64,000 nt of DNA from Tanypteryx hageni (Eukaryota; Arthropoda; Insecta; Odonata; Petaluridae), in the NCBI GenBank assembly GCA_028673005.1, contig CM054116.1, forward strand, positions 77,946,572 to 78,010,571, written 5' to 3'. The translations under genes were made by a program, and so were the position numbers. A model generated the notes under the pieces. That model was not told where the DNA came from. It did no database searches and saw only the letters and a program-made list of their open reading frames with translations. Position 1 is the first letter of the stretch. Each line of letters begins with the position of its first letter. This document shows positions 58,601 to 64,000 of this stretch, piece by piece.

Positions 58601-61600
58601 TGATCTCCTTTTATATTGCGTGTGTATTACGATATTTTGTTCTTTTAGGCTATTAATATATCTATGTTTTAATTTCATATTCATTTTGTTTCTATTTATA
58701 CACAACTTGCTTATTCTTTAATTCCATACTATAATTTTTATGTCAATAGGTATTTTCATTTGACAGTTTCTGCTGAAATTTATTTATAACGTTGGAGGTA
58801 AGTGGTTGTGCTGATATTTTACTGTCTTCTGATATTTTCTTCTTTCTTCTTGTGTGAATACTATGTCTGAATCTTTCCCTAAGTTCTTTCTTCATATTCT
58901 CAAAAGTAACCCTTTCGAAGCTTGCTACGATTCTTTCCGGCTACCTGAAAATTCGCAGAACGCTTGTCCTTCCAGGAACTGCCCTCACGCTCCCTTATCT
59001 TTTCCCTCCCCTCACATTCCTGAGTGGACAAGGCTACTTCTTAGTAATTCACTTTCCCCATTTCCCCGTAATTTTCAAGCTATCCATGTTAACAGCCAGA
59101 GTCTTATCCCTCACATTGAAGAGCTTCGCTCTATTCTACCTGAGAAGGGTGTCCATGCGATCGCGGTATCTGAAACTTGGCTGAAACCTTCTCTTCCTTC
59201 TTCTCTTGTACATATTCCCGGATATAAGCTTTTTCGTAATGACCGCACTGGAAAGAGAGGGGGTGGGGTGGGTATCTATATTCGCGAAGAGCTATGTTGT
59301 AAATTGCTCCTTAAAAGTGATAGCCTTTATTCTCGTAGACCTGAATTTCTCTTCCTGGAAATAACTTTCAATTGTCAGAAATTATTATTTGGAGTTGTGT
59401 ACAAACCCCCTCAAATTTCAAATCTATCGGATATTGAAATTCCCCTCACGGAACTTAGAGTAGATTTCGATAATGTCATCCTTATGGGCGATTTTAATTC
59501 TGATCTCCTGAACCCGAATAATTTTCACACTAAAACTCTCCTTAATATATTACACCCGCTAGGACTTAGTATTCTCCCGCTTAATCCCACACACCGCACC
59601 CTAACATCTTCTACTCTACTTGATTTAATAATAACGACCAAACCTGACAAAATACTCAAATACGGTCAGATCTCAGTCCCGGGGATATCTGCACATGATC
59701 TCATTTATGCATCCTGCTCTTTCAAAGTACCAAAGGAACAACCAAAATTTATTACTTTTAGAGATTTTAAAAACATAGACATAAACAAATTGACAGATGA
59801 TGCTCTCTTAGTCCCTTGGGAAAGTATTATTAATATAAATGACATAGATGACAAGGTGAATAATTTTAATGCTTTCCTCCTCAATCTATTTGATCGCCAT
59901 GCTCCACAAAAAACAATTCGTATTACTAGAAAAAATTCTCCTTGGATTACGGATGATATAAAAAGATTAATGTCGAATCGTGATTCCGCTTTTCGTAAAT
60001 TCAAACGCACAAATTCTACGCTCCAACTCGAACAGTATAGAAAACTGAGGAACTCAGTAAAGCAGGCAGTTAGAAATGCCAAAATAAAATTCTCGTACTC
60101 AATAATTTCTCCTCAGTCCGACAATGCATCACTGTGGAGAAAACTGAAAGTATTCGGAATTGGGAATAAGAAAAGTGACTCTGAACTACCTTCTGTCTCT
60201 CTTGATGCATTAAATGATGCCTTCTCATCACCACCTAATATATTTTCAGTAAATCAAAGAAATTTAACTATCTCTGACATTTTTTCCTCAATCATAAACT
60301 ATTCACAATCCTTCAGTTTTGCTTCTGTTTCCATATCCGATGTAAAGAAGATAATTTCTAAACTTAATTCGAAAACAAAAGGCTATGATCTCATCACTGG
60401 ATCTATGCTCCATAATTTGATTCATATCTTGGCACCGATCATTACACATATAATTAATTGCTCCTTCTCTAGCTGTTACTTTCCCAGTTCCTGGAAACGT
60501 GCTCTACTGCGACCTATCCCTAAAAAGGCTAATCCAACAACTCCACAGGACTTTCGCCCTATAAGCATCCTGCCAACGCTATCCAAAATTATTGAAAAAC
60601 TAGCGCATAAACAAATACATCAATATCTAAATGAATATGAGCTCCTTAACCCCTATCAATCTGGATTTCGTACTGGCCACAGCACTGCTACCGCATTGAT
60701 CAAAGTCACAGATGATATTCGAGAGAATTTCGATAACAAAAAAGCTACAATTCTCACACTATTGGACTTCTCTAAAGCGTTTGACTCCATTGACAGCGGA
60801 GTATTACTTGCCAAACTTGCTAAAATGAACTTTTCCCTTAGCTCTTTGAAATGGATAAAATCTTATTTTCAGAATCGCTACCAAATGGTATCAATCTCTG
60901 ATAAAAGTTCATCGTGGAAAAATGTCTCCCGTGGTTGTCCCCAAGGATCTACATTAGGACCCTTATTCTTCGCCTTATATATAAACGATATCTCTAACTC
61001 AATTCATCACTGCCAGTACCACCTTTATGCTGACGATCTGCAAATATACATAGGAACTCAAATATCTCATATCAATAACAGAATTGATTGCATGAATAGG
61101 GATATAAGATCGCTCATGACCTGGAGTGCTTGTAATGGCTTAATGTTAAACCCCTTAAAATCTCAATCAATAATTTTCTGCTATCCTAAATTACTCGGCA
61201 AATTACAAAAGTCAAATATTGACCCAGTATTAATTAACTCCACTCCTGTACCGTTTTCCAAGTCAGTAAAAAACCTTGGTGTTATTATGAATGATACACT
61301 CTGCTGGTCTAAACATGTAAACGAAATTTGCCGAAAAATCAACTACTCACTTTATTCACTTAGGCTACTTAAAAACATTCTTCCAGTAAAACTAAAAATT
61401 TTACTTGTAAATTCGCTTGTAATTCCTCATTTCGATTATTGTGATTCCGTTTTTCTAGATCTAAAACAAGATTTGTTACTAAAGCTCCAGAGGACTCATA
61501 ACTCTTGCGTTAGATACATTTTTAATATGAGCAAAAGTTGCCATATAACAAACGCATTCAAAGAATTGGGCTGGCTGTTCTTGGAAGAACGTAGGAAGAT

Positions 61601-63656
61601 GCATATCCTAACGCAACTAAGAAGTATCCTCACCTCTTCCTCGCCTAAATACCTAAGCTGCAACTTCAAACCCCTTAATTCTGGCCTCTCCCTGAACACC
61701 CGAGGATCATCCAAATTACTTATTCCCACTCATCGTAGCAGTTACTATAATAAATCCTTCACCGTTACCGCCTGCAATCTTTGGAACTCTCTCCCCTTTC
61801 ACTTTTACTCTGTCAATGGTATTAACCAATTTAAGAATCATTGTGCTAAATACTTAGCCAGCATTAGGTCCTCATAAAAATGTAATACTTTCCTCTGTAT
61901 TTTTCCTTCTATCCTTCATTTAAATATCAGCACATCACTATATCCATCAGCAAACAGGGCAGTGATGATGATTTTTATTATTTTACTTTGTGTACATTTG
62001 TGCTGTACTATTCTTATTTTTTTATTATTTATGAATACCTTGAAATGATTTTCATTTCTCTATATTGATTTGTATTGAATTCTGTACATTTATATTTATC
62101 ATATTGTGTATCATAATGGTTAGGTGGAAGAAGGGGCCATATGGCCTCAACCTCGCCGTAGTAAGAAATAAATAAATAAATAAATAAATAGTAAATAATG
62201 AGGTTTTATTATCAGCATTGGCATACCGAGTTCTCAAAATTTCCATCCGCCACTACGGTCAACAATCAGCAAATTTTATTGGATTCGTTAGTGACCCCTT
62301 CTTTCCCTTAACGGTTGAGACGCGGTTTCACGAACACGTCACTGATTATAAAATATTTTTGGCAGTCAATGAATGTTAAAAAATTTTGTAAACTAACTTA
62401 AAACTTTGCATGCAGCGATACAACGGAAAATATATAGTTCCAAAATTTTATTCTATGAAAGAGTAGAGAGTTTTGAAAGTAAAAGTAGAAATCGTGTTGT
62501 TTTTCGATACAAAATTTATATATATGTTTAAAGAATACTAGAAAATAGGTGTACTTATGTACGGTCATGGTTTATTTATTTTCAGTAAATTTTTGCAATC
62601 CTATACTATATAATCTTCCAGTCTTAATTTATTCTCCTCAGCTCCTTAGTAGTTTTTCTTCCTCTACTAATACTTGGCAAATTAGAAGTTGATTATATAT
62701 AGCAACAAAACCTATTATTTACTTTATGATGTTCTTATTTACTGTAATTTTTGTTGAAAAGTTGTGTACCTGGTATGTTATTTAACGTTTTAATGGTAAA
62801 ATTATTAACGCTATTTAAAGTTTTTATTGCATAATGCAGACCGTTGTGGTTGGCTAACTTGTCGAGGCAAAAGCAATTTTTCTCGCAGGCCCTGTCTCTT
62901 CTCTCCTTCTCTCATATTATAATGTCCACCAAACTGACAAAATTCTCCTCGGTTATTAAGTAGCTTTTATTCCACCACTACTTCGAGGCAAATTCTAACT
63001 ACAAATTAACTGTGAGCGTAGCTGCAACAAACATACTAGTATAATTAAGAACATGATTTGAAAGAAATTAACAGATATGGGAATTAATCAATTTCAAATG
63101 TTACCAATAAAACGTAATCTCAAAAATATACTTATATTCTCTCTTTTTATTTCGGAATTCATATCACGACGAAAGCATTAATTGATAATGGATAACTTAT
63201 ATTTTAACAGTTCAAAATTCCCTCCGATAATAAATACCGGATGAGACAACATTTTTCGGTTTCCATTGAATGACTTTCGATCATTACTGGCTATACAATT
63301 ACGGCATTCTTAGTCATCATTCCGCCGCACGATCGACCCCGATTTCTTCCTTACCTGTTGGTTTTGGTGAGTAGGGCAGCGTATATGACCGCCAACGATA
63401 AGCCCGGAAGTGTCCTCGCTAGGGCGCAGGAGAAGGGCGAGGGCGTTGCCAAGAGAGGCAACGCGGCTGCGTGACCAATTACTGCTCCCCCTGCTATCAG
63501 GTAGCTCAGCTCACGGGTCGAAGCTTTCACGACGGGTGTGTCGTTGTGGCGTAGGAACACAGCGGCGGAGAAGGCGGCAGATATGAAGCCGGCAGCCGAG
63601 AAGGAGAGGGCGACTGCAGCGGCGGGATCCGACCACCTGACCCTTTCGACGGGTAT
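43207..63656 (-). CDS. Metabotropic glutamate receptor-like class C GPCR, C-terminal half
   Basis: Six exons join in phase: 63656-63355, 54412-54298, 54111-53797, 52475-52195, 43836-43754 and 43649-43207. They give 512 residues plus stop. The sequence starts just before TM1 and runs through TM7. Hallmarks are RHNDTPVVKASTRELSY (TM1-TM2), YAALLTKTNRIARI (end of TM3), KTRNVPENFREAKFIGF (third intracellular loop), VPIYFG (TM6) and FVPKLYVILWRPERN (TM7). The Venus-flytrap and Cys-rich domains must lie beyond the right edge. Family members couple extracellular amino acids to G proteins at the plasma membrane. Insects carry a true glutamate receptor and a divergent paralogue (mtt/DmXR); these cannot be told apart here. 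GC-rich exons contrast with AT-rich introns. Confidence 0.9.
43754..43836 (-). CDS. mGluR-like tail exon
   Basis: Eighty-three bases, acceptor tttcag, donor gtaagt, phase 2 in and 1 out. Encodes RGDCRRSTGYTSMQKCSAGP then DCIAAANQ. It is accepted because both phases match the flanking exons exactly. It lies 8.4 kb from the TM7 exon, so transcript evidence would be decisive. Confidence 0.66.
44772..45387. mobile_element. hAT-like relic
   Basis: The left end taggcctgtccaacagctcg followed by cgggc, and a right end whose reverse complement begins caggcttaacttttgagttc and continues agcgggcaac, resemble the hAT 'CAGGCTTGTCCAAC...GCGGGC' termini. Flanking 8-mers ccttaagt and ccttaaag match at 6 positions. 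No transposase. Confidence 0.45.
46054..46113. repeat. GC-rich hairpin
   Basis: gaatggagagcggt, then a 5 nt loop gccct, then accgctctccattc form a perfect 14 bp stem (46068-46100), extended outward by an imperfect GA-rich against CT-rich stem of about 12 bp. Function unknown. Confidence 0.65.
47065..47351. mobile_element. hAT MITE
   Basis: The left terminus caggggttctcaacc and the reverse complement of the right terminus cagggtttcccaaac are inverted repeats. The 8 bp flanks gtttaatg and gtctaatg differ at one base. Length 287 bp, non-coding, with gtacccccaggggtac palindromes inside the left end. Confidence 0.75.
49517..51091 (-). mobile_element. Tc1-mariner element with long inverted repeats
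   Basis: Begins tacagggtgtttcaggagga and ends with its near reverse complement. The inverted repeats extend about 124 bp at roughly 90% identity, to gagcacccctagcggccaaa on the right. TA duplications lie at 49515-49516 and 51092-51093. Length 1,575 bp. It carries one minus-strand transposase gene, now broken. Confidence 0.85.
49746..50832 (-). pseudogene. Mariner-type transposase, broken
   Basis: The minus strand reads MHFIYGYCDGNAAATIQEYQ, a TGA stop at 50650-50652 in place of an expected Arg (CGA to TGA, a CpG-type change), then HRQLRETGSFVMKS and PSTSTRRLSARLAIPQVTVL. A one-base frameshift near 50300 follows, then the catalytic region: FTDKATVT, LQHDGAPAHFHHR and WPAQSPDLNPLDYFLWGHMK. All three catalytic acidic residues (D, D, D) remain, with about 36 residues between the last two. 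Two lesions make it inactive as read. Confidence 0.82.
52195..52475 (-). CDS. mGluR-like exon: TM7 and start of tail
   Basis: Acceptor ctgcag, donor gtaaac, phase 0 in and 2 out. Encodes VITMCLCVTLSASVTMGFIF and VPKLYVILWRPERN, then a Pro/Ser/His-rich tail (NAQPPHTRPIAPTHPPNNAR). A stop just after the donor (52191) would end the protein here if the intron were retained. Confidence 0.9.
52476..53796. other. mGluR-like intron, 1.3 kb
   Basis: AT-rich. Nothing recognised. Confidence 0.5.
53797..54111 (-). CDS. mGluR-like exon: TM4 to TM6
   Basis: One hundred and five codons, acceptor gatag, donor gttagt. Encodes ITSALIGVEAGVAGAMLALE (TM4), LGVVAPLAFGFILLALCTAY (TM5), KTRNVPENFREAKFIGF and TTAVIWVAFVPIYFG (TM6). 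Confidence 0.92.
54298..54412 (-). CDS. mGluR-like exon: second intracellular loop
   Basis: Acceptor aaacag, donor gtaagg. Completes RIARIM and encodes a loop with GSGSGGKHIRFPTRKPRLMS before AAAQ. The RKPRLMS portion aligns with the family pattern; the Gly/Ser stretch looks like a small insertion. Confidence 0.87.
55454..55960 (-). other. Unidentified open frame of 168 codons
   Basis: An open frame starting MDFFASQTSEETRKKK and ending FIFFCACTN, within a 1.1 kb block (55060-56190) richer in GC than its surroundings. It resembles no family I know, has no domain, and several overlapping frames are also open. It may be chance. Confidence 0.2.
57250..57715. repeat. Dispersed-repeat-like block ending in a CA/ACGC microsatellite
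   Basis: Starts agcgagccgtcagacgggtt and includes a GC-rich palindrome cttggggcggagcccct. It then has text of the 'ccaaagtttgataccacata' kind seen in insect repeats, and ends with (acgc)n and (ac)n at about 57668-57712. Type unknown; Helitron-like is possible but unproven. Confidence 0.35.
58088..58121. repeat. TTTTA pentanucleotide repeat
   Basis: Tandem attttattttatttta units lie immediately upstream of the LINE sequence. Confidence 0.7.
58137..58475 (+). pseudogene. LINE ORF1 fragment
   Basis: The frame reads VRRLGRPRDLRPRPLVVNFV then KGSKILITESLTPIRQKLLQ and WSVEGKIFVIKQDG. This matches the C-terminal domain of LINE ORF1 RNA-binding proteins (RPRPLIV...F, then the LT..R..L helix and the GKIFVK strand). 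The N-terminal portion is absent. Confidence 0.72.
58863..61877 (+). CDS. LINE ORF2: endonuclease and reverse transcriptase
   Basis: An open frame of 1,004 codons from the ATG at 58863. The N-terminal AP-type endonuclease has VNSQSL, SETWLKPSLP, VYKPPQ, LMGDFNSDLL, LDLIITT and SAHDLIY (catalytic Glu, Asp, Asn and His present). The reverse transcriptase runs from FRPISILPTLSKIIEKL through NPYQSGFRTGHSTATAL, LLDFSKAFDSID and RGCPQGSTLGPLFFALYIND to the catalytic YADD at about residue 722. A C-terminal domain follows, ending CAKYLASIRSS. No internal stop or frameshift is seen, and typical ORF2 proteins are about this length. A GTG lies nine bases upstream of the ATG. It belongs to the Jockey superfamily, probably CR1-like; subclade not resolved. 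Confidence 0.87.
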   Translation: MSESFPKFFLHILKSNPFEACYDSFRLPENSQNACPSRNCPHAPLSFPSPHIPEWTRLLLSNSLSPFPRNFQAIHVNSQSLIPHIEELRSILPEKGVHAIAVSETWLKPSLPSSLVHIPGYKLFRNDRTGKRGGGVGIYIREELCCKLLLKSDSLYSRRPEFLFLEITFNCQKLLFGVVYKPPQISNLSDIEIPLTELRVDFDNVILMGDFNSDLLNPNNFHTKTLLNILHPLGLSILPLNPTHRTLTSSTLLDLIITTKPDKILKYGQISVPGISAHDLIYASCSFKVPKEQPKFITFRDFKNIDINKLTDDALLVPWESIININDIDDKVNNFNAFLLNLFDRHAPQKTIRITRKNSPWITDDIKRLMSNRDSAFRKFKRTNSTLQLEQYRKLRNSVKQAVRNAKIKFSYSIISPQSDNASLWRKLKVFGIGNKKSDSELPSVSLDALNDAFSSPPNIFSVNQRNLTISDIFSSIINYSQSFSFASVSISDVKKIISKLNSKTKGYDLITGSMLHNLIHILAPIITHIINCSFSSCYFPSSWKRALLRPIPKKANPTTPQDFRPISILPTLSKIIEKLAHKQIHQYLNEYELLNPYQSGFRTGHSTATALIKVTDDIRENFDNKKATILTLLDFSKAFDSIDSGVLLAKLAKMNFSLSSLKWIKSYFQNRYQMVSISDKSSSWKNVSRGCPQGSTLGPLFFALYINDISNSIHHCQYHLYADDLQIYIGTQISHINNRIDCMNRDIRSLMTWSACNGLMLNPLKSQSIIFCYPKLLGKLQKSNIDPVLINSTPVPFSKSVKNLGVIMNDTLCWSKHVNEICRKINYSLYSLRLLKNILPVKLKILLVNSLVIPHFDYCDSVFLDLKQDLLLKLQRTHNSCVRYIFNMSKSCHITNAFKELGWLFLEERRKMHILTQLRSILTSSSPKYLSCNFKPLNSGLSLNTRGSSKLLIPTHRSSYYNKSFTVTACNLWNSLPFHFYSVNGINQFKNHCAKYLASIRSS
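62163..62190 (+). repeat. LINE 3' tail of AAAT units
   Basis: Tandem aaataaataaataaat closes the element, as in many insect CR1/Jockey LINEs. Confidence 0.8.
63355..63656 (-). CDS. mGluR-like exon: pre-TM1 to TM3
   Basis: Acceptor gctcag, donor gtaagg. Encodes VERVRWSDPAA, a hydrophobic TM1, VVKASTRELSYLIAGGAV (TM2), CALARTLPGLSLAVIYAALL (TM3) and TKTN. Phase 2 out. The membrane segments are unusually Ala/Ser-rich. Confidence 0.9.
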
Positions 63657-64000
63657 CTGAGCGCATCCTGATGATCGTGGAACATAATTGGGGTTCCGTT
63701 ATAATGAACCAAATTAAGGTAGAATAGGAGAACATGTCAGTGAAGACGACGATAAGAAATGCATTGAAAAAGTGATTCTGATCGATCATCTTGGCGCATA
63801 GTGCGCAAAAGTGTGCAGGTGAAATAAACGCGTTCATTGCTTATCTCTGCAAAAAATACAATTAGTGTAAGAAGCGTGAGGTAAATACTCAATCGTTAGA
63901 TGGAACTAAACTAAATTAAAATAAAATATCTATACAATAGACCAAAGATTCCCAGTCTTTCTTGTGGCTAGACATATGCAGCTGGAGTACCAGATTTTTG
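63657..64000. other. Upstream intron of the receptor gene
   Basis: Sequence preceding the TM1 exon. Nothing further is recognised; the extracellular-domain exons must lie beyond the right edge. Confidence 0.45.

Larger units (their letters stand above)
58125..62190 (+). mobile_element. Non-LTR retrotransposon (CR1/Jockey-type LINE), 5' truncated
   Basis: Consists of the C-terminal part of ORF1 (to 58475), a 387 bp spacer, an intact ORF2 (58863-61877), a 3' UTR and a tail of AAAT units (about 62163-62190). The 5' end lies in ORF1, so most of ORF1 and the promoter are missing, as is usual for target-primed insertion. It sits in a receptor intron, antisense to the gene. No clear target duplication was found. 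Confidence 0.85.
54413..63354. other. mGluR-like intron, 8.9 kb
   Basis: Contains an unidentified GC-rich block with a long open frame (55454-55960), a repeat with microsatellites (57250-57715) and a LINE (58125-62190). The rest is AT-rich without recognisable features. Confidence 0.55.

Noticed and set aside
63511..63837. Minus-strand 108-codon frame overlapping the TM1 exon
   Set aside because: It is a shadow frame; the receptor exon in the other frame has clear family motifs.

Overview
This is eukaryotic, arthropod-type nuclear DNA, most likely from an insect. It has AT-rich non-coding sequence, genes split by GT-AG introns of 70 bp to about 9 kb, and a dense layer of DNA transposons (Tigger/pogo, hAT, Tc1-mariner and their MITEs) plus one large non-LTR retrotransposon. 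There is no sign of bacterial operons, CRISPR arrays or prophage. The species cannot be named from sequence alone.

Three host genes account for the coding content. (1) An ankyrin-repeat gene resembling the ANKRD26 family lies on the minus strand. Its start codon is at 27518 and eight exons run leftward to 2422. They encode an N-terminal block of six ankyrin repeats and then more than 1,300 residues of low-complexity, charged sequence. The 3' end is not found and probably lies beyond the left edge. (2) Malonyl-CoA decarboxylase (MLYCD) is complete on the plus strand. Ten phase-consistent exons between 27999 and 41884 encode 533 residues. These two genes are divergent, with start codons 480 bp apart, so they probably share a promoter region. 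(3) The C-terminal half of a metabotropic glutamate receptor-like class C GPCR lies on the minus strand in six exons from 63656 down to 43207. They cover the 7TM domain and an unusual charged cytoplasmic tail. Its ligand-binding and Cys-rich exons lie beyond the right edge. Genes 2 and 3 converge tail to tail, with 1.3 kb between stop codons.

Most of the rest is intron filled with mobile elements. A Tigger transposase relic (14183-15844) is interrupted by another repeat. A 1.1 kb Tigger copy keeps both ends (12726-13809). Two hAT transposase relics are present, one of them (35387-37208) with a perfect 8 bp target duplication and a second inverted-repeat element nested inside. A 1.6 kb Tc1-mariner element (49517-51091) has inverted repeats of about 124 bp and a broken transposase. 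A 5'-truncated LINE (about 58125-62190) keeps an open endonuclease/reverse-transcriptase frame. A family of MITEs with CAGGTA termini and TA duplications occurs at 7403, 38707, 40310 and 40525, two of them in nested arrangements.

No wholly new genetic system was found. The observations most worth following are: a malonyl-CoA decarboxylase lacking both an evident mitochondrial presequence and the C-terminal peroxisomal signal; the receptor tail ending in a class I PDZ-type motif; the nested transposon stratigraphy; a foldback repeat at 37640-38080; and a strong GC-rich hairpin inside a receptor intron. Exon borders were set by eye from splice signals and reading phase and have not been checked against transcripts.
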